A stretch of 64,000 nt of DNA from Sphingomonas caseinilytica (GTDB lineage: Bacteria; Pseudomonadota; Alphaproteobacteria; Sphingomonadales; Sphingomonadaceae): assembly GCF_023516455.1 (NCBI RefSeq), contig NZ_JAMGBA010000001.1, positions 62,001-126,000 of the forward strand, read 5' to 3'. Below, one piece after another: positions 34,734 to 43,116 of the stretch (within the stretch, counting starts at the first letter, position 1; every line of letters starts with the position of its first letter). Under the pieces are notes generated by a model. That model searched no databases and was not told the DNA's origin. It worked only from the letters and a program-made list of their open reading frames with translations. The position numbers and the translations under genes are program-made.

Positions 34734-35024
34734 ATGAATTCGGAACGCAACCGTAACATCATCGGAATTCGAGTGACTCCACGCTCTGCCAAGCCGGGGA
34801 TCGGAGACTGGAAGATCGATCCAGGCGGTCGGCCATACCTGGAAGTGCGCGTTGCTGCCGCGCCGACCGATGGCGCAGCCAATGACGAAGTCATCAAGCT
34901 GCTTGCGAAGGCGCTCGACCTGCCCAAGTCCAGCCTGGCCATCGTCAGCGGACATTCTGCCCGGCTGAAACGGATCGAATTGCCGCTTGGTGAGGACGAA
35001 GTCCGCGCCCGGATCAGTCGCTGA
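34734..35024 (+). CDS. DUF167 (YggU-like) protein
   Basis: A 96-residue small alpha/beta protein. IGIRVTPRSAKPGIGDW, YLEVRVAAAPTDGAANDEVIKLLAKAL and VSGHSARLKRIEL follow the UPF0235/YggU family pattern. The molecular role is unknown in the family. The ATG at 34734 follows AGGAGGCGGGAAAGG, so the start is clear. It overlaps the 3' end of the convergent amidinotransferase-fold gene by 11 bp. Confidence 0.85.
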   Translation: MNSERNRNIIGIRVTPRSAKPGIGDWKIDPGGRPYLEVRVAAAPTDGAANDEVIKLLAKALDLPKSSLAIVSGHSARLKRIELPLGEDEVRARISR

Positions 35025-35787
35025 GCAGGCTCATGCAGGTGCCGCCGGCTTCGGCCTTCTGAAGCTCCGACAAGTCGATCACATCGACCTTGAAATTGCA
35101 GTGGCGCAGCAGCGCTGTTGTGCGGGGATTGCCCGCTGCCATGATGATCCGCTCGCCCGCGCGCACGACATTGGCCGCGAACGGCTCCTCGTCGGGGACG
35201 TAGAGAAACTCGACGCCGCTGAAATAGCCGGGATCTACCCAGTCGTCGTTGATGACCACGGTGGGGACGCCCTCATCGTCCAGTCCGGCGAAGGTCGCCG
35301 CCGTCTTGAGGTGGAGGCAGCGTTCCATCTCGACCGGGACGACCCAATAGCCGAGCGGGTTGACGATCGATTCCAGGGCCTGCGTTCCAGCGGCGTCCGT
35401 CCGGCTGGATTGCCCGACATAAAGGGTGTTCTCGATCCGCAGGACGTCGCCGCCGTCCAATGTGCCGGTCGGCAGGTAATGGACCTTGAAATGCGGCGTC
35501 AGGCCAACGGCGGTCGAGTAGATTTCATTGGCGCGCGATGCTGTGCCCGGCTTTGTAATGATGGCGTTGTCGCCGAGGATCAGCGCCGTGTCCTCGACGA
35601 AAACCGCATCCGGGTCGTCGGCGAGTTCCGGCAATCGTATGATATCGTACCCGGCCTTCTTGAGCGCTTTTTCATAGGCCGCATGTTGAGAAGCAGCGAG
35701 ATCGGGATCGATCTTCTGGCGATCGAGATGGGTCAGCGCGCATTCGACAATGCGCGGGCTGACGGCGCGGGTGAAAGCAATCGGCAT
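35014..35787 (-). CDS. Dimethylargininase-like amidinotransferase-fold enzyme
   Basis: 257 residues of the guanidino-group-modifying superfamily. Active-site residues are His in RCLHLKTA and Cys near the C-terminus in GGTCMSLL, with Glu/Asp in AVFVEDTALI. These match N-omega,N-omega-dimethylarginine dimethylaminohydrolase (DDAH), which yields citrulline from methylated arginine. Arginine-deiminase-like activity is the alternative. The start is uncertain: ATG 35787 is used, and TTG nine codons upstream is possible. The ribosomal-operon terminator ends only 26 bp before this ATG. Confidence 0.82.
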   Translation of the reverse strand: MPIAFTRAVSPRIVECALTHLDRQKIDPDLAASQHAAYEKALKKAGYDIIRLPELADDPDAVFVEDTALILGDNAIITKPGTASRANEIYSTAVGLTPHFKVHYLPTGTLDGGDVLRIENTLYVGQSSRTDAAGTQALESIVNPLGYWVVPVEMERCLHLKTAATFAGLDDEGVPTVVINDDWVDPGYFSGVEFLYVPDEEPFAANVVRAGERIIMAAGNPRTTALLRHCNFKVDVIDLSELQKAEAGGTCMSLLSD

Positions 35788-35812
35788 TGCGCGGTGGTAG
35801 CTGACGTTATGC

Positions 35813-35848
35813 AAAAGAAAAGGGCGGCTGGGATTGTCCCTGCCGCCC
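35813..35848 (-). terminator. Rho-independent terminator of rplM-rpsI
   Basis: On the minus strand, GGGCGGC-A-GGGA, loop CAA, TCCC-A-GCCGCCC is followed by TTTTCTTTT. The stem is eleven pairs with one A-A mismatch. It lies after rpsI and its palindromic repeat, and 26 bp before the DDAH-like ATG. Confidence 0.88.
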
Positions 35849-35857
35849 GATCCATTT

Positions 35858-35923
35858 CGTCATTGCGAGCAAAGCGAATCAATCCATTTGGATCGCCACG
35901 GCGCTGCGCGCCTCGCGATGACG
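35858..35923. repeat. Dispersed palindromic repeat, CGTCATTGCGAG type
   Basis: Left end CGTCATTGCGAG (35858-35869) and right end CTCGCGATGACG (35912-35923) pair with one mismatch. The layout is the same as at 24921-24985. It sits one base past the rpsI stop, between rpsI and its terminator. Confidence 0.82.
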
Positions 35924-35924
35924 A

Positions 35925-36509
35925 CTAACGCTTGCTGAACTGGAAGCTGCGGCGAGCCTTGGCCCGGCCGTACTTCTTACGCTCGACCACGCGGCTGTCG
36001 CGGGTCAGGAAGCCTTCGCGCTTCACCGCGGTACGGAGCGTCGGCTCGTAGCGCGACAGCGCCTGGGCGATGCCGTGCTTGACCGCACCGGCCTGGCCCG
36101 AAAGACCGCCGCCCTTGACGGTCGCGACAACGTCGTACTGGCCGACGCGATCGGTGACGTCGAACGGCTGGTTGATCACCAGGCGCAAGGTCGGACGAGC
36201 GAAATAGATCGACTGATCGCGGCCATTGACCTCGATCTTGCCGGTGCCCGGCTTCAGCCAGACGCGCGCAACGGCGTCCTTGCGGCGGCCGGTCGCATAA
36301 GCGCGGCCATATTTGTCGAGCTGCTGCTCGCGAAGCGGCGTCTCGGCCTGGGTGACGACCGGAGCAGCCGGAGCTTCAGCTTCGGCGGCCTCAGCCGCGG
36401 GAGCTTCGACGGTTTCGGTTTCCGCTGCCGGAGTTTCGGCGACTGCCGGAGCCTCGGGCTCCTGACCGGTCAGCGCGCCGAGGTCGGAAAGGGACTTCTT
36501 GCCAGCCAT
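35925..36509 (-). CDS. rpsI: Ribosomal protein S9 with N-terminal acidic extension
   Basis: 194 residues. The S9 core begins near residue 66 ([32 protein letters not shown]) and ends with the invariant [17 protein letters not shown] tail that reaches the P-site tRNA. The first 65 residues are rich in Ala, Glu and Pro and are absent from short bacterial S9; similar extensions occur in sphingomonads. The ATG follows the rplM stop by one base, so translation is coupled. Confidence 0.95.
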   Translation of the reverse strand: MAGKKSLSDLGALTGQEPEAPAVAETPAAETETVEAPAAEAAEAEAPAAPVVTQAETPLREQQLDKYGRAYATGRRKDAVARVWLKPGTGKIEVNGRDQSIYFARPTLRLVINQPFDVTDRVGQYDVVATVKGGGLSGQAGAVKHGIAQALSRYEPTLRTAVKREGFLTRDSRVVERKKYGRAKARRSFQFSKR

Positions 36510-36510
36510 G

Positions 36511-36990
36511 TTATGCGCCCACCTTGTTCTTGCGGTTCATCGACGCGACGTCGAGAAGTTCGGGGTTCTGGCCGCCGTGCGGGTGCTCGGTGCCGTTGTA
36601 GAGGTGCAGGGCGCGCATCTGGTCGCGGCCGAGCGGGCCACGCGGGATCATGCGCTCCACGGCCTTTTCAAGGACGCGCTCGGGGAAACGGCCCTCGAGG
36701 ACCTTGTCGGCGCGGACTTCCTTCAGGCCGCCGGCATAGCCGGTGTGCTTGTAGTAAAGCTTCTGCTGCAGCTTGCGGCCGGTGAAGCGCACCTTGTCCG
36801 CGTTGATGACGACGACATGGTCGCCGCAATCGACGTGCGGGGTGAAGCTCGGCTTATGCTTGCCGCGCAGGATGTTGGCGATGATCGTCGCGACGCGGCC
36901 AACCACCAGATTCTCGGCATCGATCAGATGCCACTTCTTTTCCACCTCGGCCGGCTTTACCGACTTGGTGGTCTTCATCAGCGCCTTCAT
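36511..36990 (-). CDS. rplM: Ribosomal protein L13
   Basis: A 159-residue large-subunit protein. [71 protein letters not shown] and [21 protein letters not shown] are diagnostic. The ATG at 36990 has GAAGAGG 9 nt upstream; another Met lies four codons on. It forms the standard rplM-rpsI operon with its own sigma-70-like promoter upstream. Confidence 0.96.
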   Translation of the reverse strand: MKALMKTTKSVKPAEVEKKWHLIDAENLVVGRVATIIANILRGKHKPSFTPHVDCGDHVVVINADKVRFTGRKLQQKLYYKHTGYAGGLKEVRADKVLEGRFPERVLEKAVERMIPRGPLGRDQMRALHLYNGTEHPHGGQNPELLDVASMNRKNKVGA

Positions 36991-37050
36991 GGGCTGCGAC
37001 CTCTTCTTGAAACAGGAAAACGCCACCCCAGGGCAGCGCTTGTGAGCGCG

Positions 37051-37079
37051 CTAATCGCGATGGTGGGGCAAAAAGTCAA
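37051..37079 (-). promoter_or_regulatory. Sigma-70-like promoter of rplM-rpsI
   Basis: Minus-strand TTGACT (37074-37079) and GATTAG (37051-37056) are separated by exactly 17 nt. The predicted leader is about 55 nt before the rplM ATG and contains AGCGC/GCGCT, a short possible stem. Confidence 0.65.
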
Positions 37080-37111
37080 GCAAAAGCGGGCTCTTCTCGA
37101 CGGGTAAAATA

Positions 37112-37426
37112 TTACCGGACGTTGTCTTCCACCCAGTCGGCGAAGTCCGCCGACAGCCGTTCGATGGGCCAGACGACGATCGCAGGGATGTCGTAGCTGT
37201 GCAGCTCCTTGATCCGCGCGATCAGCGCGTCAGCCTTATCAAGAGTGGTCTTGAACAGGGCGGGGGTCTCGGTCGCGGACTGCACCTCGCCTTGCCAGCG
37301 GTAGATGGAGCGGCACGGCTGCAGGATGTTGACGCAAGCTGCCAGTCGCTCCTCGACGACCGTTTGACCGATCGTCTGTGCCTGTCCGGCATAGGTGAAG
37401 GTAGCGTAGACGGTGACGACGCTCAC
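37112..37426 (-). CDS. cutA: CutA-family divalent-cation tolerance protein
   Basis: A 104-residue ferredoxin-like trimer-forming protein. VVEERLAACVNILQPCRSIYRWQGEVQSATETPALFKTT and LHSYDIPAIVVWPI match the CutA1 pattern closely. Its link to copper tolerance in bacteria is weak and the biochemical role is unclear. It starts with GTG overlapping the ctaA stop as GTGA, so it is translationally coupled to ctaA. Confidence 0.92.
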   Translation of the reverse strand: MSVVTVYATFTYAGQAQTIGQTVVEERLAACVNILQPCRSIYRWQGEVQSATETPALFKTTLDKADALIARIKELHSYDIPAIVVWPIERLSADFADWVEDNVR

Positions 37427-38538
37427 GACTTTTCCCTCCCGTCGACATTGGCACCCCAGGTGTATGCCGCGACCACCAGCGCCCCGACCGCCTGATGCAG
37501 CACGGCGAGCACAATGTTCATGCCGGTCATGACGGTTGCGATGCCGAGCAGGATCTGGGTGCCGAAAGCATTGTGGATCGCTTTCGAGGCGCGACGGTCA
37601 ACTGGCTTCACCCGGCGCGCGAAAATGACCAGCGCGGCCACGACGACCCAGGCCCACCAGCGATGCAGGAAATGGAGCAAATAAGGGTCGTAGGTGAAGG
37701 CGTGGAGTACACCCTGGCTCCAGTCGACGCCCTCCGGATAGAGATGGCCCTGCATCATCGGCCAGTCGCTCGCGACATAGCCCGCGTTGAGGCCGGCGAC
37801 CCAGGCGCCGAGCAGCAGCTGGATGAACAGGATCACCGCAGTGAACATTCCGGCGCGGGTCAGGCGGGAAGGGCGGTTCTCGCCGGTCTTGGCCAATTGG
37901 CGCAGGTCCAGCGCGGTCCAGATCAGGGCAGCCATGATGAACAGCGCCAGCAGCAGGTGCGCGGAAAGGCGGAAGTGGCTGACATCGGTCCGCTCGACGA
38001 GGCCGGACTGGACCATGAACCAGCCCAACGCCCCCTGCGAGCCGCCCAGGATGAGCAGGGCAACGAGCTTCCAGCCGTAGCCCTGCGGAATCGCCCGCTT
38101 CCAAGCAAACCAGAGCAAAGGCAGGGCGAATACCAGGCCGATCAGGCGACCGATCAGGCGGTGGACCCACTCCCAGAAGAAGATGAACTTGAACTGGGCC
38201 AGGCCCATGCCCGCCGGGCCGTTGATCTCGCGGTACTCGGGCGTCGCCTTGTAGAGGTCGAAGGCGTGCTGCCACTGGTCGTGGGTCAGCGGCGGGATTG
38301 CTCCGGTGATCGGCTTCCACTCCGTGATGGAAAGGCCGCTTTCCGTCAGGCGAGTGATGCCGCCAACGACGACCATCAGGAATACCATACCGGCTACGGC
38401 GAGCAGCCAGTTGGCAATGGCGAGCGGGCGGCGCGTCGGATCGGCTAGCGTCCGCGGAGTTTCCAATGTCGATTCCATGCAGGGCCGCGATATGGCCGGA
38501 TCGCGGCGCCTTGCCAACATGTCAGAAAATTGAGCCAT
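37423..38538 (-). CDS. ctaA: Heme A synthase
   Basis: A 371-residue membrane enzyme that oxidises heme O to heme A for aa3-type cytochrome oxidase. Eight membrane segments are present, with heme-ligand histidines in FFWEWVHRLIGR, LLHFLHRWWAWV and VLHQAVGAL, plus TRLTESGLSITEWKPITGAIPP near the N-terminus. The ATG at 38538 touches the palindrome at 38539-38551. Met21 (38478) may be the true start, giving 351 residues and a normal leader. No clear ribosome-binding site favours either. Confidence 0.92.
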   Translation of the reverse strand: MAQFSDMLARRRDPAISRPCMESTLETPRTLADPTRRPLAIANWLLAVAGMVFLMVVVGGITRLTESGLSITEWKPITGAIPPLTHDQWQHAFDLYKATPEYREINGPAGMGLAQFKFIFFWEWVHRLIGRLIGLVFALPLLWFAWKRAIPQGYGWKLVALLILGGSQGALGWFMVQSGLVERTDVSHFRLSAHLLLALFIMAALIWTALDLRQLAKTGENRPSRLTRAGMFTAVILFIQLLLGAWVAGLNAGYVASDWPMMQGHLYPEGVDWSQGVLHAFTYDPYLLHFLHRWWAWVVVAALVIFARRVKPVDRRASKAIHNAFGTQILLGIATVMTGMNIVLAVLHQAVGALVVAAYTWGANVDGREKS

Positions 38539-38573
38539 GTGATATTGTCACGTTAGTCAAGCGACGTTATATC
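38539..38573 (+). promoter_or_regulatory. merC promoter overlapping a GTGA...TCAC inverted repeat
   Basis: TTGTCA (38545-38550), 17-nt spacer, TATATC (38568-38573) gives a good sigma-70 match. The -10 ends 7 nt before the merC ATG, so the transcript should be leaderless. The imperfect palindrome GTGATATTGTCAC (38539-38551) covers the -35 and touches the ctaA ATG, so a bound protein could affect both genes. Zur, encoded one gene downstream, is a possible binder (inference). Confidence 0.6.
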
Positions 38574-38580
38574 CTTCGCC

Positions 38581-38949
38581 ATGTCGCCCGTCGCGATTCC
38601 CACCCATCGGCTCGACCGGATGGCCATCGGCCTGTCGGGGCTGTGCGTCGTGCACTGCCTTGCGACGACGGTTATGCTTGCCTTGGTGTCGGCCGCTGGC
38701 GGCGTACTCGGTGCACCGATCGTCCACGAAATCGGGCTTGGCCTGGCGATGATCATGGGCGCAATTTCGCTTGGCCGCGGTATCATGGAGCATGGCTATT
38801 CCATGCCTAGCGCGGTCGGTGGTCTAGGCCTCGGCGTCATGGCCGGTGCGATGACCATGCCGCATGACGGCAGCGAGGCGCTCTACACGGTGGTTGGCGT
38901 CGCGATCCTCGCGCTCGGACACCGTCTGAATTTCATCGCCGCTGAATAG
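38581..38949 (+). CDS. MerC-domain membrane protein
   Basis: A 122-residue four-helix membrane protein. The first helix carries the paired cysteines SGLCVVHCLATTV typical of the MerC mercury-uptake family. No merR, merT, merP or merA is nearby, so a role in resistance is not supported. In this context, directly before a Fur/Zur gene, transport of zinc or another soft metal is possible. No ribosome-binding site precedes the ATG, consistent with a leaderless transcript. Confidence 0.8.
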   Translation: MSPVAIPTHRLDRMAIGLSGLCVVHCLATTVMLALVSAAGGVLGAPIVHEIGLGLAMIMGAISLGRGIMEHGYSMPSAVGGLGLGVMAGAMTMPHDGSEALYTVVGVAILALGHRLNFIAAE

Positions 38950-38993
38950 CCCTTTGGGTTGCGAGCGCCCCTCGCAAAGCTTATCTTTCCACT

Positions 38994-39452
38994 ATGTCCG
39001 GACACGCCCACCAGCTTCACCAAGGCGCATCATTGCGCGACGCAGCCGCTCGCAGGATCGTCGAGCGTGGGGAGCAATGGACCGACATGCGTGCCTCGGT
39101 GTTCGATGCGCTGGCGAGCTTCGACCGGCCGGCGAGCGCCTATGACGTTGCCGAAGCTGTGTCGAAGGCGCGCGGCAAGCGGGTCGCGGCCAACAGCGTC
39201 TATCGGATCCTCGACCTGTTCGTCGGGACCAACCTTGCGCGCCGGGTAGAGAGCGCCAACGCTTACATCGCCAACCAGCATCCCGGCTGCCTCCACGACT
39301 GCATCTTCCTGATTTGCGATACCTGTGGCCAGGCCACGCACATCGACGACGACAAGCTGTCCGAAGGCGTTCGCGCTGCGGCTGAACATGCCGGTTTTGC
39401 CGAGGTTCGACCCGTGATCGAGGTAAGGGGCCGCTGCGAAGACTGCAGCTAA
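38994..39452 (+). CDS. Fur-family metalloregulator, probably Zur
   Basis: 152 residues. The winged-helix N-terminal domain (MRASVFDALASFDRPASAYDVAEAVSKARGKRVAANSVYRILDLFVGTNLARRVES) is followed by a dimerisation domain with HPGCLHDCIFLICDTCGQATHID. A structural zinc site is formed by CDTC and the terminal CEDC. The sequence resembles Zur more than Fur (no HHDH motif; ends in RCEDCS). It is 44 bp after merC on the same strand, so the two are likely co-transcribed. Confidence 0.85.
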   Translation: MSGHAHQLHQGASLRDAAARRIVERGEQWTDMRASVFDALASFDRPASAYDVAEAVSKARGKRVAANSVYRILDLFVGTNLARRVESANAYIANQHPGCLHDCIFLICDTCGQATHIDDDKLSEGVRAAAEHAGFAEVRPVIEVRGRCEDCS

Positions 39453-39457
39453 GAAAT

Positions 39458-39486
39458 GAGGCGCCGCGGATGAACCGCGACGCCTC
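39458..39486. terminator. Bidirectional terminator-like hairpin between zur and an SDR gene
   Basis: GAGGCG-C-CGCGG, loop ATGAA, CCGCG-A-CGCCTC gives eleven pairs with one mismatch. It begins 5 nt after the zur stop. On the minus strand it is followed by ATTTCTT, serving the convergent dehydrogenase gene. Confidence 0.7.
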
Positions 39487-39504
39487 AATTGCCTGCTAAA
39501 CAGG

Positions 39505-40257
39505 TTAGAGCTTGGAACCGCCCGAAGCGTCGATCACCTGGCCGGTAACCCAGCCGCTGTCCGGTCCGGCGAGGAAGCCGGCGACACGCGCAATATCCTC
39601 AGCCTGGCCGATGCGCTTCAGTGCCTGCATCGACGTCACCTGGCTCTTGCCTTCGTCCGTGCCGATGAAACCGGCAGCCATGTCCGTTTCGATCGCCCCT
39701 GGCGCGATGGCGTTCACTCGAATGCCTCGTTCGCCAAGATTGACGGCCAGATAGCGGGTCAAGGTGTCGATCGCGCCTTTGGTGAGAGCGTAGACGGCTC
39801 CTCCTACGACAGTCTTTGCGACGATGGAGCTGGTAAAGATGATGCGCGCATCGTCGGAAAGGGAGCCAGCCAGTCCGGAAGTCAGCTGATAGGGTGCGCG
39901 CACGTTGACGGCGAGTAACCGATCGAGCGCCGCTACATCCGGCTCACCCAGGCTGTGACTTTCGAGGATTCCGGCATTGTTGACGAGGATATCGAGCTTT
40001 CGGCCGACAAGCTTCGACTTGGCGTCGGCGATCAGCTGATCGACCGATTCCACCTTTTCGAGGTTGGCGCCAATCGCTTCGGCGGAGCCTCCGGCTTGCT
40101 TGATTTCTGTGACCAATTGATCGGCTTCGCCCGAGGACCGGTTGTAGTGGACGAAGACATGGGCCCCGTCGTCGGCAAGGCGGCGGGCGATTGCCCGGCC
40201 GATCCCGCGCGATGCGCCGGTGACAAGGGCAGTCTGGTTCGAAAGTGGCTTAGACAT
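39505..40257 (-). CDS. Short-chain dehydrogenase (3-ketoacyl-ACP reductase-like)
   Basis: 250 residues. Cofactor motif TGASRGIG with downstream [10 protein letters not shown] suggests NADPH preference. NNAGIL, FTSSIVA and catalytic YALTK follow, then [14 protein letters not shown] and [14 protein letters not shown]. The ATG at 40257 has AGGAG 7 nt upstream. Such SDRs next to a divergent ArsR-type regulator are usually induced by a small molecule; the substrate is unknown. Confidence 0.87.
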   Translation of the reverse strand: MSKPLSNQTALVTGASRGIGRAIARRLADDGAHVFVHYNRSSGEADQLVTEIKQAGGSAEAIGANLEKVESVDQLIADAKSKLVGRKLDILVNNAGILESHSLGEPDVAALDRLLAVNVRAPYQLTSGLAGSLSDDARIIFTSSIVAKTVVGGAVYALTKGAIDTLTRYLAVNLGERGIRVNAIAPGAIETDMAAGFIGTDEGKSQVTSMQALKRIGQAEDIARVAGFLAGPDSGWVTGQVIDASGGSKL

Positions 40258-40330
40258 GGAAAACTCCTGTTGATGTCCAACCCAAATGGGAGGGCTTTCC
40301 AATAGTTCAAGATATCCGAACAACGGAATA

Positions 40331-40358
40331 TTGGAATTTTCGAATTCCTCCTTACATT
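40331..40358 (+). promoter_or_regulatory. arsR-type gene promoter with inverted-repeat operator
   Basis: TTGGAA (40331-40336), 16-nt spacer, TACATT (40353-40358). The -10 ends 6 nt before the ATG at 40365, predicting a leaderless mRNA. The inverted repeat GGAATT-TTCG-AATTCC (40333-40348) covers the -35 and most of the spacer. A second imperfect pair, TATCCG/CGGAATA, lies just upstream toward the divergent SDR gene. Confidence 0.6.
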
Positions 40359-40364
40359 AGCGCC

Positions 40365-40694
40365 ATGGCCCGTTTCATTCACCCCGACCTGAAGGACGTC
40401 CCGCTGGAGAGCATGCTCCACGCCTTGTCCGATCCCTCGCGTCTGGCGATCGTTCGGTGCCTGAATAGGAATTTGGCCGACGGAGGTGCAGGTCTTGCCT
40501 GCAATGCTGCGGTGACCGAGGAACTTCCACGCGCCACCATGTCAAACCACTTCACGCTGCTACGTGGTGCTGGCCTGATCGAGAGCCGGAAGAAAGGAGT
40601 GTCGGTAATCAATCGCCTTCGCCGCGATGAAGTCGACGCGCGTTTCCCCGGGCTGCTCGATGCGGTTCTCGGTGCAACCGGGCAAGGCCTCTGA
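40365..40694 (+). CDS. ArsR/HTH_20-family winged-helix regulator
   Basis: 109 residues. LESMLHALSDPSRLAIVRCLNR is the classic ArsR entry helix. VTEELPRATMSNHFTLLRGAGLIESRKKGVSVINRLRRDEVDARFPGLL gives the recognition helix and wing. No arsenic-type CxC motif is present; the single Cys pair (RCLN...LACN) is not a known metal site, so the ligand is probably organic. It is divergent from the SDR gene across a 107-bp spacer containing the operator candidate. Confidence 0.85.
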   Translation: MARFIHPDLKDVPLESMLHALSDPSRLAIVRCLNRNLADGGAGLACNAAVTEELPRATMSNHFTLLRGAGLIESRKKGVSVINRLRRDEVDARFPGLLDAVLGATGQGL

Positions 40695-40768
40695 GCATTT
40701 CGTGAGCAATTGCTGAAATCACATGGTCATTGGTGACATGGCCGAAGTGAAGAGATAAGTGCACCGCC

Positions 40769-42697
40769 ATGTCTGATCGTCCCGACACGCCATTGCTCGA
40801 TAAGGTCAATTTCCCAGCCGATCTCCGTACCTTGGAGAAGGAAGAGCTGCCGCAGCTATCCGACGAGCTTCGAGCCGAGATGATCTCGGCCGTATCCCAG
40901 TCCGGCGGACATTTGGGATCGGGTCTCGGCGTCGTCGAGCTGACCGTCGCGATCCATTATGTGTTCGATACGCCCAACGACATATTGATCTGGGACGTCG
41001 GCCACCAATGCTATCCGCACAAGATCATCACCGGCCGCCGCGACCGCATCCGGTCGATGCGGCAAGGCGGGGGGCTCAGCGGCTTCACCAAGCGGACGGA
41101 AAGCGAGTTCGACCCGTTTGGTGCGGCCCATAGCTCGACCAGCATTTCGGCCGCGCTTGGCTTCGCGATTGCCAACAAGCTCAATGACAAACCGGGCCGG
41201 GCGATTGCCGTTATCGGCGACGGCGCGATGAGCGCGGGCATGGCTTATGAGGCGATGAACAATGCCCATGAGGCGGGCAACCGGCTGATCGTCATTTTGA
41301 ACGACAATGACATGTCGATCGCGCCGCCAGTCGGGTCGCTTCGCAACAGCCTCGCCAGGCTCGTTTCCTCCAGCAAATATCTGGGTCCTCGCCGCGTCGC
41401 GCAGAAGCTTGCGCGTGCCATGCCTGATCCGCTGCATCGCGCGGCCCGCAAGATGGAGGAGTTCACGCGCGGCTGGGTCACCGGCGGCACGCTGTTCGAG
41501 GAGCTGGGCTTTTATTATGTCGGCCCGGTCGACGGTCACAATGTCGAGGCCCTGGTCGAAATCCTCGAGAATGTGCGCGATGCCGAGGAAGGTCCGATCC
41601 TTGTCCATGTGGTGACCAAGAAGGGCAAGGGTTACGGACCGGCCGAGAGTGCGGCCGACAAATATCATGGCGTGGTCAAGTTCGACATCGTCTCGGGCAA
41701 GCAGGACAAGGGCCCCGGCGGCGGCCCGCCGGCCTATACGGCGGTGTTCGCGGAGGCGCTAAAGAATGAGATGGCGCGCGACGAGAAGGTCGTCGCCATC
41801 ACCGCAGCAATGCCGTCCGGCACTGGCCTCGACAAAGTCGAAGCGGCGTACCCCGACCGGACGTTCGACGTCGGCATTGCCGAGCAGCACGCGGTGACCT
41901 TTGCCGCTGGGCTTGCGGCACAGGGCCACCGCCCATTCTGCGCCATTTATTCGACCTTTCTTCAGCGCGCTTACGACCAGGTCGTCCACGATGTGGCGAT
42001 CCAGAACCTGCCGGTGCGATTCGCGATGGACCGCGCCGGGCTGGTGGGCGCCGATGGATGTACTCACGCCGGCAGCTTCGATCTCGCCTATCTCTGCACG
42101 CTGCCAAATCTTGTCGTGATGGCCGCCGCCGACGAGGCTGAGCTGGTTCACATGGTCCACACCATGGCCGTGCACGATAGTGGGCCGATCGCGGTCCGCT
42201 ATCCGCGCGGAAATGGCCGTGGGATCGCGCTTCCCGAGAATCCGCAGGCTCTCCAGATCGGCAAGGGCCGCATCGTCCGCGAGGGCAAGACCGTTGCCAT
42301 CCTGTCGCTTGGAACGCGCCTGGAGGAAGCGGAGAAGGCCGCGGACCTGCTCGAGGCCAAGGGCCTGTCCACGACGGTCGCCGATCTGCGCTTCGCCAAG
42401 CCGCTCGACGAGGATCTGATCCGCAAGCTGCTGACCACCCACGAAGTGGCGGTGACCATCGAGGAGGCAGCGATCGGCGGCCTGGGCGCCCATGTGCTCA
42501 CCATGGCCAGCGACGAGGGGCTCATCGATTCCGGCCTGAAGCTTCGGACCATGCGCCTTCCTGACATTTTCCAGGACCAGGAAGCGCCGCAAAAGCAGTA
42601 TGACGAAGCAGGGCTCAATGCGCCGCACATCGTCGAGACCGTGCTGAAAGCACTTCGCCGCAACGACGTCGCCGCCGATACGGGAGCGATCGCCTGA
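40769..42697 (+). CDS. dxs: 1-deoxy-D-xylulose-5-phosphate synthase
   Basis: A 642-residue thiamine-diphosphate enzyme making DXP from pyruvate and glyceraldehyde 3-phosphate, the first step of the MEP isoprenoid pathway. The ThDP/Mg motif [17 protein letters not shown], the transketolase-type [16 protein letters not shown] and the C-terminal domain ([18 protein letters not shown]) are all present. It heads a tightly packed run of eight genes to 47082. Upstream spacer 40695-40768 holds the palindrome AGCAATTGCT (40705-40714); no clear promoter was identified. Confidence 0.96.
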   Translation: MSDRPDTPLLDKVNFPADLRTLEKEELPQLSDELRAEMISAVSQSGGHLGSGLGVVELTVAIHYVFDTPNDILIWDVGHQCYPHKIITGRRDRIRSMRQGGGLSGFTKRTESEFDPFGAAHSSTSISAALGFAIANKLNDKPGRAIAVIGDGAMSAGMAYEAMNNAHEAGNRLIVILNDNDMSIAPPVGSLRNSLARLVSSSKYLGPRRVAQKLARAMPDPLHRAARKMEEFTRGWVTGGTLFEELGFYYVGPVDGHNVEALVEILENVRDAEEGPILVHVVTKKGKGYGPAESAADKYHGVVKFDIVSGKQDKGPGGGPPAYTAVFAEALKNEMARDEKVVAITAAMPSGTGLDKVEAAYPDRTFDVGIAEQHAVTFAAGLAAQGHRPFCAIYSTFLQRAYDQVVHDVAIQNLPVRFAMDRAGLVGADGCTHAGSFDLAYLCTLPNLVVMAAADEAELVHMVHTMAVHDSGPIAVRYPRGNGRGIALPENPQALQIGKGRIVREGKTVAILSLGTRLEEAEKAADLLEAKGLSTTVADLRFAKPLDEDLIRKLLTTHEVAVTIEEAAIGGLGAHVLTMASDEGLIDSGLKLRTMRLPDIFQDQEAPQKQYDEAGLNAPHIVETVLKALRRNDVAADTGAIA

Positions 42698-43116
42698 CCC
42701 TCGATTGGTGGTTCGTTTTCGGGATCCTGGGCCTGCTCGGCCTGTTCTTCCTGACCATGCCGATGTCACGCCGCCGTCACCACTGGCTGGCTCGCCGGCG
42801 GGGCCGGGTGGATGCCGAGCGGTTCGAGCGGGCCATGGCACGCGCATTCGTCTCAAGGACGACAATCCACTTCCTGTGGCGTGAACTGGCGCCGCACTAT
42901 CATGCGCCGCTGAGACCACTTCCCGACGACCGGCTGGAAAGCCAGATCATGATCGACCGGCCGGAAATCGAAGGGCTGATCATCCATTTCTGGCGGTCAA
43001 TGCGAGGCTCCGATCCCATTCCAGCATTTTCCTCGATCGGGCCCGATCCGACCGTCGCGGAACTTGGCCGGCACCTCGACCTGATGGCGGGCTGGACAGT
43101 GCAGAGCGTCGCGTGA
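42694..43116 (+). CDS. Hypothetical membrane-anchored protein with CTG start
   Basis: 140 residues if started at CTG 42694. One N-terminal membrane segment ([20 protein letters not shown]) is followed by a basic stretch ([14 protein letters not shown]) and a soluble domain of about 100 residues that I do not recognise. The CTG lies in CTGACC overlapping the dxs stop, with GGGAG (42682-42686) ending 7 nt upstream. The first ATG (42757) would delete the membrane segment and has no ribosome-binding site. It ends as GTGA within the next gene's start. Confidence 0.65.
   Translation: MTLDWWFVFGILGLLGLFFLTMPMSRRRHHWLARRRGRVDAERFERAMARAFVSRTTIHFLWRELAPHYHAPLRPLPDDRLESQIMIDRPEIEGLIIHFWRSMRGSDPIPAFSSIGPDPTVAELGRHLDLMAGWTVQSVA

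Noticed and set aside
38581-38949. Mercury-resistance operon
   Set aside because: Only a MerC-domain protein is present; merR, merT, merP and merA are absent and a Fur-family gene follows.
41759-42919. 386-codon reverse ORF across dxs
   Set aside because: Antisense to the conserved C-terminal part of Dxs and extends past its end without any motif.
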